In this document: in pieces, positions 1 through 8,916 of the stretch
Numbering within the stretch: position 1 is the stretch's first letter
How the letters are laid out: each line of letters opens with the position of its first letter
Assembly: GCF_020873875.1 (NCBI RefSeq)
Contig: NZ_JAHWGU010000012.1
Location: 186,001 to 250,000, forward strand
Reading direction: 5' to 3'
From: Actinoplanes sp. DH11
GTDB taxonomy: Bacteria; Actinomycetota; Actinomycetes; Mycobacteriales; Micromonosporaceae
Length of the DNA stretch: 64,000 bases
Position numbers and translations under genes: made by a program
The notes under the pieces: model-generated
The model's database searches: none
Seen by the model: the letters and a program-made list of their open reading frames with translations, nothing else
Told to the model about the DNA's origin: nothing

Positions 1-3000
1 CTCGGGCTCCTCCTCGGGGCGCTCGCCCTTGAACGCCTGCACGGCCTCGCCGACCATGCGCACGTAGAGGTCGAAGCCGACGCCCTCGATGTGGCCGGAC
101 TGCTCGCCGCCGAGCAGGTTGCCGGCGCCCCGGATCTCCAGGTCCTTCATCGCCACGTACATCCCGGCGCCGAGCTCGGTGTGCTGGGCGATGGTGGCGA
201 GCCGCTCGTGGGCGTGCTCGGTGAGCGGCTTCTCCCGGGGGTAGAGGAAGTACGCGTACGCCCGCTCGCGACCGCGGCCGACCCGGCCGCGGATCTGGTG
301 CAGCTGCGCCAGGCCCAGCAGGTCGGCGCGTTCCAGGATCAGCGTGTTGGCGTTCGGGATGTCGATGCCGGACTCGACGATCGTGGTGCAGACCAGGACG
401 TCGAACTCCTTCTCCCAGAAGCCGACCATCACCTTCTCCAGCTGCTCCTCGCTCATCTGGCCGTGCGCCACCGCCACCCGGGCCTCGGGGACCAGCTCAC
501 GCAGCTTGCGGGCCGCGCGGTCGATCGACTCGACCCGGTTGTGCAGGTAGAAGACCTGACCGTCGCGGAGCAGTTCCCGGTGAATGGCGGCGGCCACCTG
601 CTTCTCGTCGTACGCCCCGACGTAGGTGAGCACCGGGTGCCGCTCCTCCGGCGGGGTCGCGATGGTGGACATCTCCCGGATGCCGGTGATCGCCATCTCC
701 AGGGTCCGCGGGATCGGCGTGGCCGACATGGTGAGCACGTCCACCGAGGCCCGCAGCGCCTTGAGCTGCTCCTTGTGCTCGACGCCGAACCGCTGCTCCT
801 CGTCCACGATGATCAGGCCGAGGTTCTTGAAGCGGGTGGACTTGGCGAGCAGCCGGTGCGTGCCGATCACGATGTCGACAGTGCCGCCGGCGGCCCCCTC
901 CAGCGTCAGGGCGGTCTCCTTCGGCGTCTGGAACCGGGACAGCTGCTTGATCTGCACCGGGAACTGGCTCATCCGCTCGGTGAACGTGTTGAAGTGCTGC
1001 TGGGCGAGCAGCGTGGTGGGCACCAGCACGGCCACCTGCTTGCCGTCCTGCACCGCCTTGAACGCCGCCCGCACCGCGATCTCGGTCTTGCCGTAACCGA
1101 CGTCGCCACAGATCAGCCTGTCCATCGGGACCGGTTTCTGCATGTCGTCCTTGACCTCGTGGATCGCGGCCAGCTGGTCGGGCGTCTCGGTGTAGGGGAA
1201 CGCGTCCTCCAGCTCGCGCTGCCACGGGGTGTCCGGCCCGAACGCGTAGCCCTGGGAAGCCTGGCGGGCCGCGTACAGCTGGATGAGCTGGGCGGCGATC
1301 TCCTTGACCGCCTTGCGGGCCCGCGCCTTGCTCTTCTGCCAGTCGGAGCCGCCCATCTTGTGCAGCGTCGGCTGCTCACCGCCCACATATCGCGAGAGCT
1401 GGTCCAGCTGGTCGGTCGGCACGAACAGGCGGTCGCCGGGCTGGCCGCGCTTGGACGGCGCGTACTCGATCACCAGGTATTCCCGGTCGGCACCGTTGAC
1501 CGTGCGCTGCACCAGCTCGATGTAGCGGCCGATGCCGTGCTGCTCGTGCACCACGAAGTCGCCGGTCTTGAGCTCCAGCGGGTCGATCGTGTTGCGCCGC
1601 CGGGCCGGCATCTTGCGCATGTCCTTCGTGGACGCGCCGCGGCCGCCGGAGATGTCGTTGCCGGTGATCACGGCAAGCCGGGACGCCTCGTCGACGAAGC
1701 CGTGGTTCAGCCCGCCGCAGGTCACCAGCAGCTGGCCGTCCTCGATCGGCTCGGTGATCGCGTCGACCGGCGTGACGCCGAGGCCCGCGTCCCGGAGCAG
1801 CTCGGTGGCCCGCTGCGCGGTGCCCTTGCCCTCGAAGACCAGCGCGATCGCCCAGCCGGACTTGGCCCAGTCGGCGAGGTCGCCGGCGAGCCGCGCGGTG
1901 TCGCCGTGGTAGAGCGGCACCGGCTGCGCCGCCAGGGCGATCGCGTCGCCGGCGTCCGGCGAGACCTCCACCGCCGACGCGTCCTCCCACGGCAGCGCCT
2001 CGGACCCGGTGGTGTCGGCGTCGGCCAGGCCGAACGGCGACAGGGTCCACCACGGCTGCTTCAGGACCGCGGCGTGCGCGCGCACGTCGCCGAGCCCGCG
2101 GAAGGCGACCGCGCCGACGTCGATGGGCGCCTGCCCGCCGACGGCGGCCGCGGCCCAGGACGCTTCCAGGAACTCGTCCGAGGTGCGGGTGAGGTCGTGG
2201 GCCCGGGTCCGGATCCGTTCCGGGTCGCAGAGCAGCACGTGGGTGCCCGCCGGCATGCAGTCGATCAGCAGCTCCATGCTGTCGGTGCCGGTGAGCAGCG
2301 CCGGGGCCAGCGACTCCATGCCTTCGACGGGGATGCCCTCGGCCAGCTTGTCCAGGATCTCGGCCAGCTCCGGGTGCTGCCCGGCCAGTTCGGCCGCCTT
2401 GGCGCGCACGTCGGGGGTGAGCAGCAGCTCCCGGCAGGGCGGCGCCCAGAGCCGGTCGACCTTGTCGATGGTGCGCTGGTCGGCGACCGAGAAGGTGCGG
2501 ATCTCCTCGACGTCGTCGCCCCAGAACTCGACCCGGGACGGGTGTTCGTCGGTGGGCGGGAAGACGTCCAGGATGCCGCCGCGGACCGCGAACTCGCCGC
2601 GCTTGGTGACCAGGTCGACCCGCGCGTACGCCATGTCGGACAGCCGCCGGGCGACCTGCTCCAACTCGGCGCCGCCGCCGCTGACCAACTCCACCGGCTC
2701 CAGGTCGCCGAGGCCCTTGAGCTGCGGTTGCAGCAGCGAGCGGACCGGCGCGACGACCACCTGCAGCGGGTGCTCGCCGGGGTGGGCGAGGCGGCGCAGC
2801 ACGGCGAGCCGCTTGCCGACGGTGTCGGAGCGGGGCGAGAGCCGCTCGTGCGGCAGCGTCTCCCAGGACGGGTAGACCGCGACCCGGTCGGCGTCGATCA
2901 GGCAGCCGAGCGCGTCGGCCAGGTCGTCGGCCTCGCGGGAGGTCGCGGTGACGGCGAGCACGGGCCGCTGCGCGCCGCCGGTGGCGGTGGCACCGGCGAC

Positions 3001-3144
3001 CGTCGCGACCACGAACGGGCGCAGCGAGACCGGAGCGGTGAGGTCCAGCGAGTCCGAGTCGACGAAGCTCTGGCGAGCCAGGTCGCGCGCGCGGGCCAGG
3101 CCGCGGTCTCGCAGCGCGGCAGGAATCAGACCGGCGAGTTGCAT
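1..3144 (-). CDS. mfd: Transcription-repair coupling factor Mfd (3' end outside window)
   Basis: ATP-driven DNA translocase that displaces RNA polymerase stalled at lesions and recruits UvrA. From the ATG at 3142-3144 there are 1,048 open codons down to position 1 with no stop. The C-terminal UvrA-gating domain is therefore outside the window, not deleted. Seen in order: UvrB-like part with VFPPTDEHP, the RNA-polymerase interaction domain (DFVVHEQHGIGRY), Walker A GDVGYGKTE at 680-688, DEEQRFG at 781-787, SATPIPRTL, VESGIDIPNANT, QIRGRVGRGRE and GAGNLLGGEQSGH. These are the canonical Mfd helicase and translocation motifs in the right spacing. An A/G-rich stretch precedes the ATG. The gene is divergent from hypX across 190 bp. 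Family identity is certain; only the last 100-180 residues are unseen. Confidence 0.97.
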   Translation of the reverse strand, partial: MQLAGLIPAALRDRGLARARDLARQSFVDSDSLDLTAPVSLRPFVVATVAGATATGGAQRPVLAVTATSREADDLADALGCLIDADRVAVYPSWETLPHERLSPRSDTVGKRLAVLRRLAHPGEHPLQVVVAPVRSLLQPQLKGLGDLEPVELVSGGGAELEQVARRLSDMAYARVDLVTKRGEFAVRGGILDVFPPTDEHPSRVEFWGDDVEEIRTFSVADQRTIDKVDRLWAPPCRELLLTPDVRAKAAELAGQHPELAEILDKLAEGIPVEGMESLAPALLTGTDSMELLIDCMPAGTHVLLCDPERIRTRAHDLTRTSDEFLEASWAAAAVGGQAPIDVGAVAFRGLGDVRAHAAVLKQPWWTLSPFGLADADTTGSEALPWEDASAVEVSPDAGDAIALAAQPVPLYHGDTARLAGDLADWAKSGWAIALVFEGKGTAQRATELLRDAGLGVTPVDAITEPIEDGQLLVTCGGLNHGFVDEASRLAVITGNDISGGRGASTKDMRKMPARRRNTIDPLELKTGDFVVHEQHGIGRYIELVQRTVNGADREYLVIEYAPSKRGQPGDRLFVPTDQLDQLSRYVGGEQPTLHKMGGSDWQKSKARARKAVKEIAAQLIQLYAARQASQGYAFGPDTPWQRELEDAFPYTETPDQLAAIHEVKDDMQKPVPMDRLICGDVGYGKTEIAVRAAFKAVQDGKQVAVLVPTTLLAQQHFNTFTERMSQFPVQIKQLSRFQTPKETALTLEGAAGGTVDIVIGTHRLLAKSTRFKNLGLIIVDEEQRFGVEHKEQLKALRASVDVLTMSATPIPRTLEMAITGIREMSTIATPPEERHPVLTYVGAYDEKQVAAAIHRELLRDGQVFYLHNRVESIDRAARKLRELVPEARVAVAHGQMSEEQLEKVMVGFWEKEFDVLVCTTIVESGIDIPNANTLILERADLLGLAQLHQIRGRVGRGRERAYAYFLYPREKPLTEHAHERLATIAQHTELGAGMYVAMKDLEIRGAGNLLGGEQSGHIEGVGFDLYVRMVGEAVQAFKGERPEEEPE

Positions 3145-3334
3145 GGGTGTGAACCCCCCTGAGGGCATGACGAACGACCCCGGACGCCCAGGGGGCGGGG
3201 GGTGACGACCTCCAGCTTAGTCCGACACGCCGACAGTTCCGTAGAACGCACGCCTTATCGCACAGCATGTCCGACATGGGAGGTGGCGGGTCGAGCAGAG
3301 TGCCTCCTTGTTCTCGTGCCAAGGGGGAGGCAAC

Positions 3335-5143
3335 GTGCGGATCCTGCTGCTCGTGTCGGCGTTCAACGGCCTGAGCCAGCGTGTCTGGTGCGCCCTGCGT
3401 GAAGCGGGGCACGACGTCGGCGTGTTGCTCGCAACCAGCGGTCGTGCCGTCGTGGACGGGGTGCGCGCGGCCGACCCGGAGTTGATTCTCTGTCCGTATC
3501 TGATCCATCGGGTGCCGGCCGAGGTGTGGCAGCACTGGCGGACCGTGATCGTGCACCCGGGACCGGTCGGTGACCGCGGCGGGTCCTCACTGGACTGGGC
3601 GATCACCGAGGCCGCGCCGATCTGGGGCGTGACCGCGTTGCAGGCCGTGGAGGAGCTGGACGCCGGGCCGATCTGGGCGACCCGCACCTTCGGCATGCCC
3701 GCGGTGCCGCCGCGCAAGTCGGCGCTCTACGCCGGCCCGGTCGCGGACGCCGCCCTGGAGTGCGTCCTCGACGTGGTGCGCAAGGCGCAGGACCCCGGGT
3801 TCACCCCGGTCCCGGCGGAGCAGGCCCGGGCCGAGGCACCCGGCGCGCGGGCCCGGCCGATGATGCGCCAGGCCGACCGCGCCTTCGACTGGACCGAGCC
3901 GGGCGAGAGGATCCTGCGCCGGTTGCGGGCCGCCGACGGTGCGCCGGGCGTGCTCACCACGGTGGGCGGGCTGGAGGTGTACGCCTACGACGCGCACCCC
4001 GGATCGGCCTGCGGCGCGCACCCCGGATCGGCCCGCGGCGCCCGGCCCGGCACGATCCTGGCCCGCCGGCAGGGAGCGGTGCTCGTGGCGACCGGCGACG
4101 GCAGCCTCTGGGTCGGGCAGCTGCGGCCGGCCGGCGACGACGGGATCAAACTGCCGGCCACCACGGTGCTCGGCGACCGGCTGCGCGGTGTGCCGCACTC
4201 GCCGCTCGGCGCCACCGACGAGCCCGCGGCGCCGGACGCGTACCGGCAGGTCAGGTACCGGCGCACCGGCGCGGTCGGGTGGTTGCACTTCGACTTCTAC
4301 AACGGCGCGATGGCGCCCGGGCACTCGCGGCGGCTGCTCGCCGGCCTGCGCCACGCGGTCGCGCAGGACACCCGGGTGCTGGTGCTGCACGGCGGCACCG
4401 AGGCGTTCAGCAACGGCATCCACCTCAACGTGATCGAGGGCTCGGCCGACCCGGCCGGCGCCGCGTGGGCGGCGATCCGGGCCATCAACGACGTGTGCCG
4501 CGAGATCATCACGTGCACCCGGCAGGTCGTCGTGGCCGCGTACTCGGGCAACGCCGGCGCCGGTGGGGTCATGCTGGGGCTCGGCGCCGACGTCGTCGCC
4601 GCCCGGGACGGGATCGTGCTCAACCCGTACTACGACATCGGGTTGTCCGGCTCCGAGCTGCACACGTTCACGCTCCCCCGGCGGGTCGGCACGGACGTGG
4701 CGCACCGGCTGCTCGACGACCGGCTGCCGGTGAACACGGCCCAGGCCGTCCGGCTCGGCCTGGTCGACGAGGTCGGGCCGCGCCATCCGGAGGCGTACGC
4801 CCAATGGCTCTCCGCCCTGGCCGAACAGCACGGTGACGTGCGCACCGCGCGCAAGCGGCGCGCGGCCAAAGCGAGGCGGCTCGCCGCCGAACGGATGCCC
4901 CTGGACGTGTACGAGACACGCGAGCTCGCCGAGATGAGTGCGGACATGTACGCCGACCGGTCGGGCTTCGCCGCCGCCCGCCGCGCGTTCGTCCGCAAGA
5001 TCCGGCCGGCGGAGACACCGCGGCACCTGCTGTTCGCCGCGAACGCCGCGATGGTGCCGCCGCCGCGGTCCCGGATGGCCAACGCGGGACCGACCGGTGC
5101 CCGGCGTCCGTCCTTGCGGCCCGCGTTCCCGGTGTCGGCCTGA
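3335..5143 (+). CDS. hypX: HypX/HoxX-type formyltransferase-hydratase fusion
   Basis: A 602-residue two-domain protein. The N-terminal part is a 10-formyl-THF-type formyltransferase with the HypX motif HPGPVGDRGGSSLDWAI from residue 74. The C-terminal half is a crotonase-like domain with FDFYNG at 319 and GNAGAGGVML at 405-414. Both motifs are characteristic of HypX, which in other bacteria releases CO from a formyl carrier for the CO ligand of [NiFe]-hydrogenase. The GTG at 3335 is chosen because AAGGGGGAGG lies 4 nt upstream; an upstream in-frame start at 3308 has no such site. A 24-bp tandem duplication (3992-4039) adds AHPGSA repeats to the linker. Odd context: no hydrogenase or hyp gene is present in the window, and the stop lies 3 nt before cslA, which has no ribosome site of its own. 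A glycan-related formyl transfer is an alternative role, by inference only. Confidence 0.88.
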   Translation: MRILLLVSAFNGLSQRVWCALREAGHDVGVLLATSGRAVVDGVRAADPELILCPYLIHRVPAEVWQHWRTVIVHPGPVGDRGGSSLDWAITEAAPIWGVTALQAVEELDAGPIWATRTFGMPAVPPRKSALYAGPVADAALECVLDVVRKAQDPGFTPVPAEQARAEAPGARARPMMRQADRAFDWTEPGERILRRLRAADGAPGVLTTVGGLEVYAYDAHPGSACGAHPGSARGARPGTILARRQGAVLVATGDGSLWVGQLRPAGDDGIKLPATTVLGDRLRGVPHSPLGATDEPAAPDAYRQVRYRRTGAVGWLHFDFYNGAMAPGHSRRLLAGLRHAVAQDTRVLVLHGGTEAFSNGIHLNVIEGSADPAGAAWAAIRAINDVCREIITCTRQVVVAAYSGNAGAGGVMLGLGADVVAARDGIVLNPYYDIGLSGSELHTFTLPRRVGTDVAHRLLDDRLPVNTAQAVRLGLVDEVGPRHPEAYAQWLSALAEQHGDVRTARKRRAAKARRLAAERMPLDVYETRELAEMSADMYADRSGFAAARRAFVRKIRPAETPRHLLFAANAAMVPPPRSRMANAGPTGARRPSLRPAFPVSA

Positions 5144-5146
5144 TCC

Positions 5147-6970
5147 ATGAGTGTGATGCACACCCCGGGATCCGGGGCGACTCCCCCTGCCCCCGACCAG
5201 GCCAAAACCCAGATCATCCCGCCGCAGCGCCCGCCGACCGGCCGCGCCGTGATGCCGGGCGACGAACTCGGCAGCACGCTGCTGCTGCCGGCGCAGTATG
5301 AGTACAGCGCGTACAGCGTGCTCGCCGGTCCCGCCGCGACGCCGCCGGACGGCGAGCACCGGGTCCGGATGCGCCGGCTCTCCCGCAGCCGTCCGATCGG
5401 GACGGTGCTCATCACCCTGTTCGCCTTCGCGTTCGAGAGCACGTTCTTCGGCTGGCTGGTCACCTCGATCGAACTGCCCGACCGGCGGCTGCACACCGTG
5501 CTCTACGTCGCGACCCTGTTCATGATCGGCGCGACCGCGACGATCGAGCTGTTCCGGCTCGTCAACGTCGTGACGCTGTGCCTGTCCACGCTCTGGGCCC
5601 GCGATCCGGCGCCGGTCGTGCCGGACACCGGGACACGCGTCGCGTTCCTCACCACGATCGTGCCCGGCAAGGAGCCGATCTCGATGGTGGAGAAGACCCT
5701 GCGGGCGGCCCGGAAGATCCGCTACGGCGGGCAGTTCGACGTGTGGCTGCTCGACGAGGGTGACGACCCGGTGGTCAAGCTGATGTGCAAGCGGCTCGGG
5801 GTGCGGCACTTCAGCCGGCGCGGCCGCGACGAGTACAACACCCGGACCGGCACGTTCAAGGCGAAGACCAAGCACGGCAACTACAACGCCTGGCTGGACG
5901 CGCACGGCGACTCCTACGACGTGTTCGTCTCGGTCGACCCGGACCACGTCCCGCTGCCGAACTTCTGCGAACGGCTGCTCGGCTACTTCCGCGACCCGGA
6001 CGTGGCGTTCGTGATCGGCCCGCAGATCTACGGCAACTACGACAACCTGGTCACCCGCTGGGCCGAGTCACAGCAGTACCTGTTCCACTCACTGCTCCAG
6101 CGTGCCGGCAACCGGCGCGGCATCGCGATGCTGGTCGGCACGAACAACGCGGTACGCATCTCCGCCCTGCGCTCGATCGGCGGCCTGCAGGACTCGATCA
6201 CCGAGGACATGGCGACGAGCCTGCGGATCCACGCGAGCCGCAACCCGGCGACCGGCCGGCGCTGGCAGTCCGTCTACACGCCGGACGTGCTGGCCGTCGG
6301 CGAGGGACCGTCCGCCTGGACCGACTACTTCACGCAGCAGCAACGCTGGTCGCAGGGGACCGACGAGGTGGTGGTGCGCCGCTTCGCCGGGCTGGCCTGG
6401 CGACTCGGACCGGCCCGGGCCCTGCACTACGCGCTGCTGATGTCGTACTACCCGCTGACCGCCGCGGCCTGGCTGCTCGGCGCCCTGAACGCGGCCTGCT
6501 TCCTGCTGCTCGGCGCGAAGGGCGTCCAAGTACCGCACCAGGTCTGGCTGATGCTCTATGTGGACGCCGCGCTGTTCCAGATCGGGCTTTACCTGTTCAA
6601 CCGGCGGCACAACGTGAGCCCGCACGAGGGCTCCGGATCGTCCGGCCTGGCCGGGATGCTCGCGTCCACCCTGTGCACCCCGGTCTACGTCTCGTCGTTC
6701 CTGCGCGCGCTGCTGCGCCGGCGGGCCGGTTTCGTCGTCACACCCAAGGGCGACTCGGCCAGCCCGGACCGGTTCGCCACGTTCGGGCCCGGCCTCCGCT
6801 GGGCCGCGTTCTACGCCACGCTGCTGGCCGTCGCGCCGTTCCTCGGCCACGTCGACCCGGCCATGTACGCCTGGCCCGCCCTCAACCTCGTCATCTGTCT
6901 CGCACCGACCCTCATCTGGCTGACCGGCCGGCGCGGATCGGCCGCCCGTCGAAAGGAAATGTCCGCATGA
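5147..6970 (+). CDS. cslA: Cellulose-synthase-like glycosyltransferase CslA (GT2)
   Basis: Membrane-embedded processive GT2 of 607 residues that should polymerise a beta-linked glucan from a nucleotide sugar and export it. All four hallmark motifs are visible: D203 in LLDEGDD, D264-P-D266, TED with D354, and QQQRW at 397-401. Two transmembrane segments precede the catalytic domain (about residues 85-150) and several follow it. A proline-rich cytoplasmic N-terminus comes first. There is no PilZ domain, so direct c-di-GMP control is not evident. The start codon is 3 nt after the hypX stop and lacks a Shine-Dalgarno site, implying translational coupling. The next gene overlaps by ATGA. In Streptomyces the cslA-glxA pair acts in hyphal-tip glycan formation; a similar role is inferred here. 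Confidence 0.92.
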   Translation: MSVMHTPGSGATPPAPDQAKTQIIPPQRPPTGRAVMPGDELGSTLLLPAQYEYSAYSVLAGPAATPPDGEHRVRMRRLSRSRPIGTVLITLFAFAFESTFFGWLVTSIELPDRRLHTVLYVATLFMIGATATIELFRLVNVVTLCLSTLWARDPAPVVPDTGTRVAFLTTIVPGKEPISMVEKTLRAARKIRYGGQFDVWLLDEGDDPVVKLMCKRLGVRHFSRRGRDEYNTRTGTFKAKTKHGNYNAWLDAHGDSYDVFVSVDPDHVPLPNFCERLLGYFRDPDVAFVIGPQIYGNYDNLVTRWAESQQYLFHSLLQRAGNRRGIAMLVGTNNAVRISALRSIGGLQDSITEDMATSLRIHASRNPATGRRWQSVYTPDVLAVGEGPSAWTDYFTQQQRWSQGTDEVVVRRFAGLAWRLGPARALHYALLMSYYPLTAAAWLLGALNAACFLLLGAKGVQVPHQVWLMLYVDAALFQIGLYLFNRRHNVSPHEGSGSSGLAGMLASTLCTPVYVSSFLRALLRRRAGFVVTPKGDSASPDRFATFGPGLRWAAFYATLLAVAPFLGHVDPAMYAWPALNLVICLAPTLIWLTGRRGSAARRKEMSA

Positions 6971-8916
6971 AGCCCCGCTCGCGTCCCACAGTCGTTCGCC
7001 GTCTGGTGAGCGGTCTGGCCACGCTGGTGGTGCTCGCCGTCGTCGCGGTGGCGAACCGGCCGATGGTCGCGGCCGGCGCCGAGGCGCTGCACACGTACCA
7101 GATCAACAGGCAGTCCTACAAGGAGAAGTACGGCCACTGGGCGCGCCTGCCGGTGCCGCACGGGTTCCGGGTCAACGCGATCCACGCCGCGCTGCTGCAC
7201 ACCGGCAAGGTGCTGATCATCGCGGGCAGCGGCAACAACAAGGACGCCTTCGAGGAGAAGTCGTTCCGGACCGTCCTCTACGACCCGGCGGCCGAGAAGT
7301 TCACCGAGGTGCCGACGCCGACGGACGTCTTCTGCGCCGGGCACACGTTCCTGCCGGACGGCAACCTGCTGGTGGCCGGAGGCACGAAGTCGTACGAGGT
7401 CCTGGAGAGCGAGATCGAGCGCGCGGCCGGGGTGATGAAGCTGAAGAACGAGTCGCCGGACGGCCCGCCCCGCGAGTTCGCGAAGGGCACCGCCTTCGTC
7501 TCCGCGGCCGGCCTGGTCTACCGCACCCGGACGAAGGTGACCGTGCCGGCGGCCCGGAAGGTCACCCACGGCACCCACACGATGGTGCACGCCGGCGAGG
7601 CCGAGGTCTGGGTGGACGCCGCGGTCAAGGGCGACCGCGCGGTGGTGCGCAAGCCCGCGCAGTACACGATCGAGGGCCTGACCGGCCCGGACGCCCGCAA
7701 CCTGTACGGCGTCGCGGACAAGATCACGCGGGAGAAGCAGGAGTACGGCGGCGACAAGACGTCGTACGAGTTCGACCCGGTCCGGGAACGTTACGTGCGC
7801 ACCGGCGACCTGCGCGACCACCGGTGGTACCCGACCCTGATCGGGCTGACCGGCGGCGACGTGATCGCGGTCTCCGGCCTCGACGAGTTCGGCCGGATCC
7901 TGCCCGGCCGCAACGAGCGGTACCTGACCGACGAGAAACGCTGGGTGGCCGCGCCCGAGCTGAAGCGCTACTTCCCCACCTATCCCAGCCTGCACCTGAT
8001 GGCCGACGGGAAGGTCTTCTACTCCGGCTCCAACGCCGGCTACGGCTCGGACACCGAGGGGCGTACGCCCGGGATCTGGGATGTCGGACGCAACCGGTTC
8101 CGGGAGGTGCCCGGCCTGCGTGACCCGCGGATGACCGAGACCAGTTCGTCGGTGCTGCTGCCGCCCGCACAGGACCAGAAAGTGATGATCTTCGGGGGCG
8201 GCGGGATCGGCGACTCCGAGGAGTCCACCCGCCGGACCGACATCATCGACCTGGACCAGAAGTCGCCGGCCTACCGTCCCGGCCCGGACCTGCCCCGGCC
8301 GGCCCGTTACCTGTCCACGGTGCTGCTGCCCGACGACACCGTCCTCACCACCGGCGGCTCCTCCGGGTACCGCGGCGGGATGTACCGCGGCCGGCCGCGC
8401 AGCGACCTGTTCAACTCGCAGATCTACCAGCCGTCGCAGAACGCGTTCGTCGCCACGGCCGACTCCACGGTCGGCCGCAACTACCACGCCGAAGCCATCC
8501 TGCTGCCCGACGGCCGGGTGATCACCATGGGCGGTGACCCGCTCTACGACCGGACCGGGAAGAACGCCGGCACGTTCGAGCAGCGGATCGAGGTGTTCAG
8601 CCCGCCGTACCTGTTCCAGGGCCCGCGCCCGGCCGTCACCGGCGGCCCCGCCGAAGTCACCCGCGGCGCGACCGCCCGGTTCAGCACCCCCGACGCCACC
8701 CGGATCGCCTCGGCACGGCTGCTCAAGCCCAGCTCCGTCACCCACGTCACGGACACCGACCAGCGGTCCGTCGCGCTGCCGCTCAAACGCGACGCCCGCG
8801 GCGTCCGGGTGACCGTGCCGCGAAAGGCCGGTCTGGTCCCGTCCGGCTGGTACATGCTGTTCCTCGTGGACGAGAAGGGCGTGCCCTCGGTGGCCCGCTG
8901 GGTGCGGGTGCGCTGA
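6967..8916 (+). CDS. glxA: GlxA-type mononuclear copper-radical oxidase
   Basis: Galactose-oxidase-like kelch protein of 649 residues with an N-terminal signal anchor (about residues 12-37), so extracytoplasmic. Aligning by eye to galactose oxidase places the thioether Cys at C123 (DVFCAGHTF) and its partner tyrosine at Y288 (RWYPTL, preceded by W287). The axial Tyr-His pair is Y506-H507 (RNYHAEAILLPDG) and the last ligand is H593 (SVTHVTDTDQRS). All copper ligands are therefore present and the protein should be active. The ATG overlaps the cslA stop (ATGA) with AAAGGAA just upstream, and the stop overlaps the next start (TGATG). In Streptomyces GlxA modifies the glycan made by CslA. The long open frame that continues upstream of 6967 is a frame shadow of cslA. 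Confidence 0.94.
   Translation: MKPRSRPTVVRRLVSGLATLVVLAVVAVANRPMVAAGAEALHTYQINRQSYKEKYGHWARLPVPHGFRVNAIHAALLHTGKVLIIAGSGNNKDAFEEKSFRTVLYDPAAEKFTEVPTPTDVFCAGHTFLPDGNLLVAGGTKSYEVLESEIERAAGVMKLKNESPDGPPREFAKGTAFVSAAGLVYRTRTKVTVPAARKVTHGTHTMVHAGEAEVWVDAAVKGDRAVVRKPAQYTIEGLTGPDARNLYGVADKITREKQEYGGDKTSYEFDPVRERYVRTGDLRDHRWYPTLIGLTGGDVIAVSGLDEFGRILPGRNERYLTDEKRWVAAPELKRYFPTYPSLHLMADGKVFYSGSNAGYGSDTEGRTPGIWDVGRNRFREVPGLRDPRMTETSSSVLLPPAQDQKVMIFGGGGIGDSEESTRRTDIIDLDQKSPAYRPGPDLPRPARYLSTVLLPDDTVLTTGGSSGYRGGMYRGRPRSDLFNSQIYQPSQNAFVATADSTVGRNYHAEAILLPDGRVITMGGDPLYDRTGKNAGTFEQRIEVFSPPYLFQGPRPAVTGGPAEVTRGATARFSTPDATRIASARLLKPSSVTHVTDTDQRSVALPLKRDARGVRVTVPRKAGLVPSGWYMLFLVDEKGVPSVARWVRVR

Noticed and set aside
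91..3162. Very long plus-strand open frame opposite mfd (1,023 codons)
   Set aside because: It is rich in Arg, Gly, His and Asp with no domain and lies entirely antisense to mfd, whose motifs are unmistakable. High GC content keeps antisense frames open.
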